DNA of 33,565 nucleotides from Candidatus Peribacteria bacterium (GCA_943354555.1 CALRCM010000008.1:1-33565); one strand, 5' to 3'; positions 1 to 7,319 are shown, counted from the first letter of the stretch. The notes: generated by a model from the letters alone, not told the origin. Numbers and translations: made by a program.

Positions 1-1367
1 CTCTCGAGAATCTCCGTAACTGTACGGATGGTGTACGGGAAGCTCTCTGCATCGGGAAGCACGGGATCGAGCGCCTTCTGCGCAAGGTTTCCGTGGCCAA
101 TCTCGCGGTTTCCTACAAAGAGACGGTTACTGGTCTCCCCTACAGAGAACGGCGGGAAGTTGTAGTGATGCATGTAGCGAAGCTCCGATTCCCCTTCCAT
201 TCCTTCGCTGAGCTGTTTGTCGCCCGGTCCTCCGAGCGTACATGTCGTAAGTCCCTGCGTCTCTCCACGCTGGAAGAGCGCACTTCCGTGCACGCGGTTC
301 GGGAGCACGTCGATCATGGAACCGATCGGGCGAATCTCGTCGAACTTACGGCTGCTCATACGGATGCCTTCTTCCAGCACCAACCGGCGCATCTCGTTTT
401 TGACGATCTTGTCGACCATCGCGGATGCATATCCCACAAGCTTCTCTTTTTCCACGTCATCCGCCACTTTCAGTTTTCCGGCTTCCACTTCCGCTTTCAC
501 TTTTTCACCGGCCTCTGCCATTAATGTGGTGAAGATCGCCCTGCGATCAAGTTTGGGAAGCGTGTCCTTGATCGCTTTATTGATGACCGGCAGTGCGGAA
601 GCCTTAAGGAATTCATAGGCTTCCTTGTGTTCGTACGGAGCCTCGAACTCGCGCTTCGGCTTCCCGATTTCCTTCTGAATATCGGCGAAAAACTTCGCGA
701 TTTTCTGAGCCCACTTCTTGCCGAATTCAATGGCCCGGAGGATCTCCTCTTCGGATACCTGATTGGCTCCTGCTTCGATCATCACAACACGATCAAGCGA
801 AGCTGTGAGGAAAAGATCCAAATCGGACTTAGTCATCGCTTCGCGGGAAGGGTTCAAGACCAATTCCCCGCCGATCAATCCCACGCGCACGGATGCAATC
901 GGCCCGTCGCAGGGACAGTCAGAAATGGCTGCAGCAAGGCTGGCAGCATTTGCACCGGCAACGTCGTACTCATTCTCAAAGTCGTAGGAAAGTACCGTAC
1001 AGAAGACCTGAATGTCGTTTCTGATGTGCTTGAGGATCATCGGGCGGAGACCACGGTCAACGACGCGGGCCATAAGAACGAAATCATCGGAAGGACGCCC
1101 TTCGCGCTTGCGGAAGCGGGATCCGGCGATTTTGCCTCCTGCATAAAATTTCTCTTGAAAGACAACCTGTAGCGGCAGGAAATCGACTCCCGCTCTGGCC
1201 TTGGCCGAAAGCGTCAGGTTACCCATGACGACCGTATCGCCCATTTGGCAGAGGACCGTAGCATTGGCTTGATTGCCAAGCATGCCGGTACGGACGATCA
1301 GGGGACTATCCCCGAGCATCAAGGTAAACTCTTTATTCGGCGCAATGGCCGACGATGGTGTGGACAT
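1..1367 (-). CDS. pnp: Polyribonucleotide nucleotidyltransferase (PNPase), N-terminal part; runs off the left edge
   Basis: PNPase is a phosphorolytic 3'-5' exoribonuclease of RNA turnover, working as a trimer. About 455 codons are present. The first RNase PH-like domain is clear: an early GDTVVMGNLTLS segment, then FLPLQVVFQEKFYAGGKIAG and FRKREGRPSDDFV, both typical PNPase core stretches. The all-helical linker and the start of the second RNase PH domain follow, with FQRGETQGLTTCTLG near the left edge. KH and S1 domains lie outside the window. The ATG at 1367 was chosen because the conserved region begins within about 15 residues of it. No Shine-Dalgarno sequence precedes it, only a pyrimidine-rich stretch. 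rpsO, its usual neighbour, lies about 5.5 kb upstream on the same strand. The family call is near certain and the start is likely. Confidence 0.96.
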   Translation of the reverse strand, partial: MSTPSSAIAPNKEFTLMLGDSPLIVRTGMLGNQANATVLCQMGDTVVMGNLTLSAKARAGVDFLPLQVVFQEKFYAGGKIAGSRFRKREGRPSDDFVLMARVVDRGLRPMILKHIRNDIQVFCTVLSYDFENEYDVAGANAASLAAAISDCPCDGPIASVRVGLIGGELVLNPSREAMTKSDLDLFLTASLDRVVMIEAGANQVSEEEILRAIEFGKKWAQKIAKFFADIQKEIGKPKREFEAPYEHKEAYEFLKASALPVINKAIKDTLPKLDRRAIFTTLMAEAGEKVKAEVEAGKLKVADDVEKEKLVGYASAMVDKIVKNEMRRLVLEEGIRMSSRKFDEIRPIGSMIDVLPNRVHGSALFQRGETQGLTTCTLGGPGDKQLSEGMEGESELRYMHHYNFPPFSVGETSNRLFVGNREIGHGNLAQKALDPVLPDAESFPYTIRTVTEILE

Positions 1368-1448
1368 AAAAGAAAGAGGAAGGAAATACCCTTCCACTCA
1401 AGCGTGCTCCTCATTCCGCGGATGGATTCACATCTTAACCTCCGTAAG

Positions 1449-1483
1449 CATTGTCATACTGAGCTTGTCGAAGTACGACAATG
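1449..1483. repeat. Hairpin repeat, TGAGCnTGTCGAA family
   Basis: An 11-base inverted repeat (CATTGTCATAC / GTACGACAATG, one mismatch at the fourth pair from the loop) encloses the 13-base loop TGAGCTTGTCGAA. The same loop and the same mismatch position recur at 32578-32610 with a different stem sequence. It lies in the 1368-1595 gap, where I see no gene. No T-run follows, so it looks like a dispersed repeat and not a terminator. Confidence 0.75.
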
Positions 1484-1595
1484 CATTGGAAACTAAGACG
1501 TAAACCCAAAGGTGGGACTGAAGAGATCGGTAGAGGGAAAGAACTGCGATTATTATACCCGTACAGGAATGCTAACGGAAGGAAATACAAGGATG

Positions 1596-1627
1596 AAAAA
1601 GCTCCCTCCGCACAAGGCGGAGGGAGC
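1596..1627 (-). terminator. Rho-independent terminator of the cupin gene cluster
   Basis: A perfect 11-bp stem (GCTCCCTCCGC / GCGGAGGGAGC) with a 5-nt loop is followed on the minus strand by five T residues. It lies about 30 bp after the cupin stop codon and separates the cluster from pnp. Confidence 0.88.
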
Positions 1628-1656
1628 AGCTGCAAAACATATCACGAACAACGTAG

Positions 1657-2217
1657 TTAGAGGGCATCAACAACGGCCTTCAAAGCATCGAAGCTGAAGG
1701 ATGGCGCACCAAAGCGCATAATGTCGAAGCTACCGTCATCATGCCGGATGCGCGGTGCAACAAACGCAATGGCGGAAAATCGATCTCCCGAACCTGGTGT
1801 GAAGAAATGCAACACACCCGGATCGATGATAAAAGGCTTCCCAGGAACCGCAGGTTCAAACGTGAGTTCAAACCTTTGTTCACCCGGATTGTACGGACCG
1901 GTATAGGTGCCGCCCACGCAGCGCTCGAATCCCTCATCGGAGCCAAGGGGAAGAAAGATGCTCCTCCCTGCAAAATGCACATGCGGCTCCGTACACCGCT
2001 CCGCCTGCATTAAAACCACCTCACATATCGCCGGATCCAGACCGTGCTTTGCGCACAGAGATGCAAGAATCCGCGGACTCATAAAGCCGATCTGAAATCC
2101 ATCCAGAGTTTGGACGTTAGAGGAAAACAATGGATTACTGCCTAGTGCCTTCCGGTGACTGGGCAATTTGGACGTTCTACGCTGAACATCCTGAAGAAAT
2201 GAAAGGTTCGATAGCAT
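1657..2217 (-). CDS. Cupin-fold protein, function unknown
   Basis: A soluble protein of about 186 residues. The centre and C-terminal half have cupin features: the metal-site-like HVHFAGRS segment about halfway along, a Gly/Pro-rich turn region, then IDPGVLHFFTPGSGDRF, which carries the second cupin motif with a His. The substrate cannot be told from sequence. The ATG at 2217 has a good Shine-Dalgarno (AAGGAG, 6-7 nt upstream); a GTG one codon earlier (2220) is less well spaced. It is the last gene of a minus-strand series of TrpR-like regulator, two related small proteins and this gene, and is closed by the terminator at 1596-1627. Co-regulation by the repressor is inferred from position only. 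Confidence 0.72.
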   Translation of the reverse strand: MLSNLSFLQDVQRRTSKLPSHRKALGSNPLFSSNVQTLDGFQIGFMSPRILASLCAKHGLDPAICEVVLMQAERCTEPHVHFAGRSIFLPLGSDEGFERCVGGTYTGPYNPGEQRFELTFEPAVPGKPFIIDPGVLHFFTPGSGDRFSAIAFVAPRIRHDDGSFDIMRFGAPSFSFDALKAVVDAL

Positions 2218-2279
2218 CACTCTCTCCTTTTAGAAATTGGATAACTGCTGATCTCCACCCGACATGGGAGGAGAAACAA

Positions 2280-2573
2280 TCAACAGGTCCAATACGGAAA
2301 AACTTCTCTGCCACTCCATGGATCGTAGACCCAATGTTGCGGGTAAACGTCGTTTCTTTTGTAGAGATCGCGCTCATCACCGATGCAGGCGTAACGGGGA
2401 GTCACCCGTTCGCTGTCCAAGGACCACCCACCAGCCTGAAAACTAACAGGCGAACAGAAGCACTGCAAAGCTCTGTTATAGTGCAAATCTTTCAAAAGCA
2501 GTCCACAAACAGGATGAAAGCGCATCCCCTCTCCGCGATTCAGTTGATCCCGTGTATATAGTCGTTCGAACAT
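2280..2573 (-). CDS. Small protein of unknown family, shorter relative of the 2813-3259 protein
   Basis: 97 residues, not recognised. It aligns over most of its length with the C-terminal half of the neighbour at 2813-3259. Both carry GMR(F/W)HPV.G, then a central GGWS, then HW.(Y/F)DP..G near the end. This looks like a tandem duplication followed by divergence. It lacks the roughly 55-residue N-terminal part of its relative. The start is well supported: AAGGAGG lies 4-5 nt before the ATG. Cys and aromatic residues are frequent, with no signal peptide or membrane segment. The cupin gene follows 62 bp downstream. Confidence 0.75.
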   Translation of the reverse strand: MFERLYTRDQLNRGEGMRFHPVCGLLLKDLHYNRALQCFCSPVSFQAGGWSLDSERVTPRYACIGDERDLYKRNDVYPQHWVYDPWSGREVFPYWTC

Positions 2574-2670
2574 ATGCCCTCCTTACCGTTGTTGTAAAAG
2601 ATCTGCAGCCAAGACTCGCAATAGCGAATCAGCCCTACTCACAAGAGCAGAGCGCGCTACAGACAGCTTT

Positions 2671-2751
2671 TCATATACATACAATCTCCAGAGCGCTCCA
2701 CTCGTGTAGGGAGAGCCACCAAGCGCCGACGGGGGAATGGGTAAACAGCAT
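2671..2751 (-). CDS. Possible 26-codon Trp-rich leader peptide
   Basis: An ATG at 2751 directly follows the operator-like palindrome at 2753-2772. It opens a 26-codon frame containing a WW pair (codons 11-12) and a third Trp at codon 18, ending in TGA. It lies 98 bp before the small gene starting at 2573. A 7-bp hairpin with a 4-nt loop (GATTCGC / GCGAGTC, one G-T pair) lies further down the leader, but no strong T-run follows it. Tandem Trp codons beside a TrpR-like repressor recall attenuation leaders. No ribosome site is visible and another frame is also open here, so this is tentative. Confidence 0.3.
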   Translation of the reverse strand: MLFTHSPVGAWWLSLHEWSALEIVCI

Positions 2752-2752
2752 A

Positions 2753-2772
2753 TGTAATGATGTACCGTTACA
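2753..2772. promoter_or_regulatory. Operator-like palindrome, site 1
   Basis: TGTAATGATGTACCGTTACA, a 20-bp imperfect palindrome with perfect TGTAA/TTACA ends. Sixteen of its bases (2757-2772) recur exactly at 3258-3273, and 15 of 20 match the palindrome at 3630-3649 when read in reverse complement. All three lie upstream of genes of one cluster that includes a TrpR-like repressor. Binding by that repressor is inferred. Confidence 0.6.
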
Positions 2773-2812
2773 AAAGTACATTAGGTAATAGGTCGATGTC
2801 AAATGCCCATGC

Positions 2813-3259
2813 TTACTTTTTTAAAGGAATTCCTGTCTGTGGATCGAAGTTCCAGTGCACAAGCGGAAAATCCGCCACTGTGTGGGGCTTACCGTCACCA
2901 ATGCGTGGAAGCTCTTTCTTCTCTGCTGATGAAGGACTCCACCCTCCACTGCTGCTCGTTGCCAATATCAATGTGCGATTGATCGGCTCAAATACTGTCT
3001 GAGCACCCTCCATCCAAGTACCACTCACTGGATGCCACCTCATGCCAAAGGTTCCCTGATCAATATCATCGGAAGAATATTCAGGCGGAGAAGCCTCTGG
3101 ATCCGGATTGGTCACCACAACTGCGGATATGTCCTGCCTCACCACATCCAAAGCAGGAATCACGACATCGTTGCGCAAGGGCATGTCGTCAGAAGACATG
3201 GACAATGCACACGTACGGTATGCATCGCCGCCAAAATCGGTGTGATCGAGAAGTGACAT
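2813..3259 (-). CDS. Protein of unknown family, longer relative of the 2280-2573 protein
   Basis: 148 residues, acidic, no signal peptide or membrane segment, not recognised. The C-terminal half (from about residue 70) shares the GMR(W/F)HPV.G, GGWS and HW.(F/Y)DP..G blocks with the next gene downstream. The N-terminal 70 residues have no counterpart there. The ATG at 3259 overlaps the operator-like sequence and has no Shine-Dalgarno. A TGTAAT -10-like hexamer lies 16 nt upstream (3276-3281), so the message would have a very short leader. It sits 59 bp after the stop of the TrpR-like gene, which suggests both read-through from that gene and a promoter of its own. Confidence 0.72.
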   Translation of the reverse strand: MSLLDHTDFGGDAYRTCALSMSSDDMPLRNDVVIPALDVVRQDISAVVVTNPDPEASPPEYSSDDIDQGTFGMRWHPVSGTWMEGAQTVFEPINRTLILATSSSGGWSPSSAEKKELPRIGDGKPHTVADFPLVHWNFDPQTGIPLKK

Positions 3260-3281
3260 GATGTACCGTTACATCATTACA
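3254..3281. promoter_or_regulatory. Operator-like palindromes, site 2 (two overlapping)
   Basis: Two overlapping copies of the 20-bp site: 3254-3273, with an identical 16-base core to site 1, and 3262-3281 (TGTACCGTTACATCATTACA). Together they cover the start codon of the gene at 2813-3259 and its candidate -10 (TGTAAT on the minus strand, 3276-3281). A bound repressor would block transcription there. Confidence 0.6.
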
Positions 3282-3318
3282 TTTTCCGAAAGGAAAATCA
3301 AGAAAACCGATGACCGTT

Positions 3319-3612
3319 TTATCGCTTCTGTTTGCGGAGCTTCTTGAGGAAATACAGAAATCCCCCGCTGCCGAACTGGAGCATCCGTGACCCCCGCGTG
3401 ATCTTGCTGATGCTCACTCCGAGCTGATCGGCGATCTCGCGCTGCGCAACGCCTTCATCGAGCATGCGGATCAGCTGCCAGCGCTCGGCAAGGCTCCCGA
3501 GCTCCTGCGGCGTCAGCATGTCCTGCAGCAGCATTTCGGCCTCACGCGGGCTTTGGGCCGCGGCAAAGAGGCGATACAGACTCTTGAGATCGGGATCAAT
3601 CGTACGGGGCAT
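3319..3612 (-). CDS. TrpR/YerC-like DNA-binding repressor
   Basis: 97 residues, the usual length for the Trp-repressor superfamily (TrpR, YerC/YecD). The helical core has LLQDMLTPQELGSLAERWQL, then a helix-turn-helix at about residues 54-80 (AQREIADQLGVSISKITRGS), with the ITRGS recognition-helix pattern of TrpR. Whether it binds tryptophan cannot be judged; YerC-type relatives often have no assigned ligand. A TATAGT -10 (3620-3625) lies 7 nt before the ATG, so translation is probably leaderless. An operator-like palindrome (3630-3649) covers the -35/spacer zone, implying autorepression. Two more such sites precede the downstream genes. Confidence 0.88.
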   Translation of the reverse strand: MPRTIDPDLKSLYRLFAAAQSPREAEMLLQDMLTPQELGSLAERWQLIRMLDEGVAQREIADQLGVSISKITRGSRMLQFGSGGFLYFLKKLRKQKR

Positions 3613-3619
3613 GCAAAGG

Positions 3620-3649
3620 ACTATACCACTGTGACGGTACGGCGGTACA
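3620..3649 (-). promoter_or_regulatory. Promoter and operator-like site 3 of the TrpR-like gene
   Basis: The -10 is TATAGT (3620-3625 on the minus strand), 7 nt before the start codon. The palindrome TGTGACGGTACGGCGGTACA (3630-3649) occupies the spacer and -35 area and shares the ACGGTAC core and TGT/ACA ends with sites 1 and 2. The arrangement is typical of an autorepressed gene. Confidence 0.6.
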
Positions 3650-3659
3650 GGTTTTTCTT

Positions 3660-5864
3660 TTACTCTGTCTCAAGAGGCCGATAGAAGAGTCTCCGGACAC
3701 CCGAGACCATGCGGTCAAACAGACTCGGACGCTCTGCATCGGGAGGACTTTCGCAGTCGGTTCCCACATATGAGAAATCTTCAGCAGAACCATCCGTTTC
3801 TGGTCGCAGTCTCCAGCGATTGAGAATGCACTCCGTGTGGCAACCGGTGGTATAAGGGCAGATTGTGGGTACAGGAGCGCTAGTCGTAACGTCCCTTCTG
3901 CGAAGTCCGGCGGTCGGGACACCAGTAAGTCCTGCGGGGCCCGGTAGTGCGGCAGAGGTGGAAGCCGACTCCCCCGGAGTCGTGCATGTGCTCGGCTGTC
4001 CGGTAAAGCTATTGGGGAGATAGCTGCATACACCGACACTGAGTCCCAGATGACAACCGGCAGGAGAGCTGCAGAACGAAAAAACCGCTGCGGGAGTGGG
4101 TGATGCAGGCCATACAGGACTCGTCGCAGGGCCTGCGGGTACGAATGGAGCTACGGGCGTAGGACCGGAAGGAGGCACAAATGATGGCGACGCCGGAGAG
4201 GTGGTAGGCGCAAGAGACGTGGCTGGTACAGGGACAACAGGCGCTGTGGGAATAGTAGGAAGGACGGGAATAACTGGAGCTATAGGAGCAATAGGAGGGA
4301 CAAGAGATGATGGAGGAGGAGCATTACAAGTACGGGATCCTATGGGTCCTGTGCAATTTAATCCCCCACAACAATACGATGGAATCATGCAGCTGTCTCC
4401 GGGATTCCCGCAGCAGGAAGCGGATCCTGTGCAGTTACTATCAGCGCAATCTGCAGCACCGTCGCAGTCGTCGTCCTGACCGTTACCACACTCGCTTGTG
4501 GGACCTACTCCAAGCGCGGACTCGTATGCGGCACAGCATACAGTCGCATTGCAGGATCCGAGAACGCCCGATGTACGTCGACACATCGTGCCATCCGCAC
4601 AATCTGTTACATCTAGACAATCCGCATATCCGTCAGAATCATTATCGACCAAATCGCTGCACCTTGTTTGTTCATTGCCTAGGGGGCAGATAGGATTCCC
4701 TGTGCAATTCGAATCCATGCAATCAGTAGTGCCATCGCAGTCATTGTCCAGTGAGTCGTTGCAAAGACCGACTTCTGAACCTGCCCCCAAACACACGCAT
4801 GCACCACCGTTACACACCTTACCATGAAGGGCACAAGACTGCCCTGAGCAATCAAGCGTATCCGCACAATCAGCAAGTGTATCATTATCTTCCGAATCAT
4901 CACCATTCCCATCCCAACAATTTGTTTCGAAGCCGTCACAAACACCTGACATACACGACTGACTGGCAACCGTACATGCGCAATCAATACAGTTACTGCA
5001 ATTTTCCGTTCCTGCGCATATGCCATTGCCACAGAGTAAAGGGGGCGGGGTGCAGATACCCGCTATGCACAAACCTCCACCCGGGCAACCGCAGTCCGCA
5101 CAAATGCATGTCTCTGGAGCCAGACACACAGTGTCATTTGTGCAGAATGGTGGAGGAAACGGGATGCACGATCCCACATTACACACGTTACCTCCGGTAC
5201 ACACAACGTCCGCAGGGCACGTCATGCAATTCTCGCCTGCCTCGATTGAACCATTGCCGCACGTGCCAGCCTGACACGTCCCGAGGTTGCAGCTATTGGC
5301 CGCTGGATTGCAACAGGGCTTTGGCATGGGTGTCAGCACTCCCCCCATGCAGCACCCGACACTCTGATTACACCCTGTACCATTAACGGCTACGCAGGCA
5401 GGTGGACATGCAGGAGTTCCCGCGGGGCAACCGCCACCGCCTCCGGGAACGCCGCCACCGCCCGCGGGAGGACCCCCGCATGGAACGCCTCCCATGCAAA
5501 CACCAGCTGATCCATTACATGTTGAACCACACATGCCTGGTAAAGGACAAGCTGCTCCCGCATTCTTATAGCAATACTTCACTCCTACGCTACAACTGAC
5601 AAAAAGAAGACCACCTTGAGCAGCACAATCCATGGAAGAGGCAACCGGTCCGAATATACAACCATTGCCAGCCCCTGCGGGAGGACAACTACCGCCTCCA
5701 CCAAAGAGACCACCAATGAACGATGCTTGCAGTGATGGAGGACTCTGACGTAAATATAAATATGCTGGCAGTGCGGAAAGAGCGGCTAAAACAAGCGCCA
5801 AAGCAAACGCCGATCTTGAGCACTTGAGATACCCAATAGTTCTGGACCTCCGCTTCAGCGCCAT
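3660..5864 (-). CDS. Large secreted or anchored Cys-rich surface protein with calcium-site-like repeats
   Basis: About 734 residues. A basic start is followed by one hydrophobic segment (about residues 17-40), a signal anchor or signal peptide. A Gly/Cys-rich region has CGNG..E.GENC..C modules. Four repeats of about 30 residues follow with the core D.D.DG..DC.D..C (for example DNDCDGTTDCMDSNC), resembling MopE-type or other Asp-rich metal-binding repeats. A Pro/Ala/Thr-rich stalk of about 80 residues comes next. The last 65 residues match the end of the protein at 9173-11161: CPY, GCH.EC, WR.R, then RPSLF and SG..RLFYRP. I chose the ATG at 5864 because the charged residues then precede the membrane segment; an in-frame ATG at 5891 is possible. 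Role in surface structure or adhesion is inferred. Confidence 0.82.
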   Translation of the reverse strand: MALKRRSRTIGYLKCSRSAFALALVLAALSALPAYLYLRQSPPSLQASFIGGLFGGGGSCPPAGAGNGCIFGPVASSMDCAAQGGLLFVSCSVGVKYCYKNAGAACPLPGMCGSTCNGSAGVCMGGVPCGGPPAGGGGVPGGGGGCPAGTPACPPACVAVNGTGCNQSVGCCMGGVLTPMPKPCCNPAANSCNLGTCQAGTCGNGSIEAGENCMTCPADVVCTGGNVCNVGSCIPFPPPFCTNDTVCLAPETCICADCGCPGGGLCIAGICTPPPLLCGNGICAGTENCSNCIDCACTVASQSCMSGVCDGFETNCWDGNGDDSEDNDTLADCADTLDCSGQSCALHGKVCNGGACVCLGAGSEVGLCNDSLDNDCDGTTDCMDSNCTGNPICPLGNEQTRCSDLVDNDSDGYADCLDVTDCADGTMCRRTSGVLGSCNATVCCAAYESALGVGPTSECGNGQDDDCDGAADCADSNCTGSASCCGNPGDSCMIPSYCCGGLNCTGPIGSRTCNAPPPSSLVPPIAPIAPVIPVLPTIPTAPVVPVPATSLAPTTSPASPSFVPPSGPTPVAPFVPAGPATSPVWPASPTPAAVFSFCSSPAGCHLGLSVGVCSYLPNSFTGQPSTCTTPGESASTSAALPGPAGLTGVPTAGLRRRDVTTSAPVPTICPYTTGCHTECILNRWRLRPETDGSAEDFSYVGTDCESPPDAERPSLFDRMVSGVRRLFYRPLETE

Positions 5865-5939
5865 AATTGAAACAATGTATACCAATCCCACGATGGACTA
5901 TGTATTGCGCTTACGCGGAAACGATTCGGCGTAATAGCT

Positions 5940-6815
5940 TTATTGTTCTTCACTCGCCGCCCGCATCCACCCCTTGCCATCACGGATCACTGGCTTCCCT
6001 TCATCATCAAACTGCGCAAATGGACAATTTTTCAGGAACACAAAACGCTCCTGCGCAAGGCGCTGCACAAGAAGGTGAATACGCTCGGGATGTTTGAATT
6101 CTTTTTTCAGCAGCCGATCATCATCATCGAGGTGCTGGTTAGTCTCCGCAGCAAATGCGGTAGCATCGCTTGGAGTCAGGCGTGCAACCGGCCTCTCAAA
6201 GAATTTCTCGATGTCCCTCACCATTACCTTGGATCCGTACACAAAATGATGACACTGCTCGATAAACCCGCGTGCATTGCTATTGTTACACCTTAGTGGA
6301 GCTGAGCCCCGCATCGCTTCGAGCAATGCTTCATTGATACCGAGAGAATCATCGTCAAGCGTATGATGGGCAATGAGGCCAAGTGCAGCGTCTGGACCGT
6401 GGCGCTTAAGGACGGGAAGTATTTCATGTGGGAATTGTCCATCGGCAATAGCCTGTAGGTCAGACTGAGGTAAAGAACCGAAATACGTTGCACGCATCTG
6501 TATCTCGCTCATATTCACATCATATTGTCCGGCTTCCCGAGAAAGATACTGTGCAAGATCCGAAGAACTATAGGGTCTTCGCTCAACGTGCTTCAGAGCC
6601 CCTTCGGCAACGACTACATGTTCCATGTGTTGTATGAGCTTGTCTCTCTTCAAGCCTCCATCAACGAGATTTTGAATAGCAAGACGAAATGTGCTCGGCT
6701 CCGAGAGAAGCGTCTGGAGCGGAATATTGCAATATGGCACCGGAAGCTCTGCATACCGACCCTTCACCTCAGAGGAAGCGGCAATCTCGGCTGCGCTGTT
6801 ACATTTTTGAAACAT
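5940..6815 (-). CDS. Protein of unknown function, 291 residues
   Basis: Not recognised. It is soluble and predicted mostly helical, with several Asp/His-rich stretches (HHTLDDDSLG, HLDDDDRLLKKEF) and no signal peptide. The C-terminal part has a KNCPFAQFDDEGKPVIRDGKGW segment that may form a beta-hairpin. It stands alone between the Cys-rich surface protein and rpsO, on the same strand as both. The ATG at 6815 follows a convincing promoter with almost no leader (see 6824-6852), so I trust this start. Confidence 0.7.
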   Translation of the reverse strand: MFQKCNSAAEIAASSEVKGRYAELPVPYCNIPLQTLLSEPSTFRLAIQNLVDGGLKRDKLIQHMEHVVVAEGALKHVERRPYSSSDLAQYLSREAGQYDVNMSEIQMRATYFGSLPQSDLQAIADGQFPHEILPVLKRHGPDAALGLIAHHTLDDDSLGINEALLEAMRGSAPLRCNNSNARGFIEQCHHFVYGSKVMVRDIEKFFERPVARLTPSDATAFAAETNQHLDDDDRLLKKEFKHPERIHLLVQRLAQERFVFLKNCPFAQFDDEGKPVIRDGKGWMRAASEEQ

Positions 6816-6818
6816 AGC

Positions 6819-6852
6819 GTACTAAAGTACTGATGCGTCAACCTAGGGTCAA
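6819..6852 (-). promoter_or_regulatory. Leaderless-type promoter of the 5940-6815 gene with overlapping palindrome
   Basis: On the minus strand a TTGACC -35 (6847-6852), a 17-bp spacer and a TACTTT -10 (6824-6829) lie 8 nt before the ATG. The -10 is inside the palindrome GTACTAAAGTAC (6819-6830), a possible operator. Confidence 0.55.
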
Positions 6853-6929
6853 TGTACTTACCCCTGAAAACTTCGGAATGAACCCAAGAAACCCCATACA
6901 CCCAATGAACCCAACAAACCCACATCCCC

Positions 6930-7199
6930 CTACTTCTTGAGCTTATTCTTCTCCAGTACTACCTGATAATCATCGGGCTTATTCATGCGGAGGTAGTTTA
7001 AAAGCGTACGGCGCTTGGCGACTTTACCCAAAAGCCCACGGCGTGCGGAGTGATCTTTCTTGTGCTCCTGCAAATGATCTGTCAGGAAACTAATTTCGGT
7101 TGTAAGGATGCCCACCTGCACCTGTGGTGATCCCGTGTCCTTTTCGTGTGTGCGGTGCTTGGTAATGAGACGCTTTTTCTGGGGACGCTTGAGCGACAT
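6930..7199 (-). CDS. rpsO: Ribosomal protein uS15
   Basis: 89 residues, the normal S15 length. The family core is plain: HEKDTGSPQVQVGILT, FLTDHLQEHKKDHSARRGLL and KRRTLLNYL near the end. S15 binds the central domain of 16S rRNA during small-subunit assembly. The ATG at 7199 is supported because the conserved N-terminus starts right after it. No Shine-Dalgarno is visible. In many bacteria rpsO is followed directly by pnp; here pnp is 5.5 kb downstream with unrelated genes between. An 85-nt GC-rich leader precedes it and may be autoregulatory. Confidence 0.97.
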   Translation of the reverse strand: MSLKRPQKKRLITKHRTHEKDTGSPQVQVGILTTEISFLTDHLQEHKKDHSARRGLLGKVAKRRTLLNYLRMNKPDDYQVVLEKNKLKK

Positions 7200-7319
7200 A
7201 AGAGAAGGGGGTACAGGCAAAGAAACAGGTGGAGAGATTTCCACGCAGTGCCACCCGAGGCGAAGTCCGCACCCAGGAGCACCACGGGAACATTCTAGTG
7301 AGAATGGAGGATTTGGCAA
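7200..7319 (-). promoter_or_regulatory. rpsO promoter and structured leader
   Basis: A -35 TTGCCA (7314-7319), 16-bp spacer and -10 TAGAAT (7292-7297) on the minus strand give a start near 7285. The resulting leader of about 85 nt is GC-rich and can form hairpins (for example GTGGA...TCCAC close to the gene, and GTGC...GCAC). S15 often represses its own translation through such leaders, but structures differ between lineages, so the regulatory role is only a suggestion. Confidence 0.5.

Noticed and set aside
2574-2680. A second open frame in the leader before the 2280-2573 gene ending at its ribosome site
   Set aside because: It has no ATG or GTG start and only a TTG with a badly spaced GGAG, so I did not list it, although its helical composition is not implausible.
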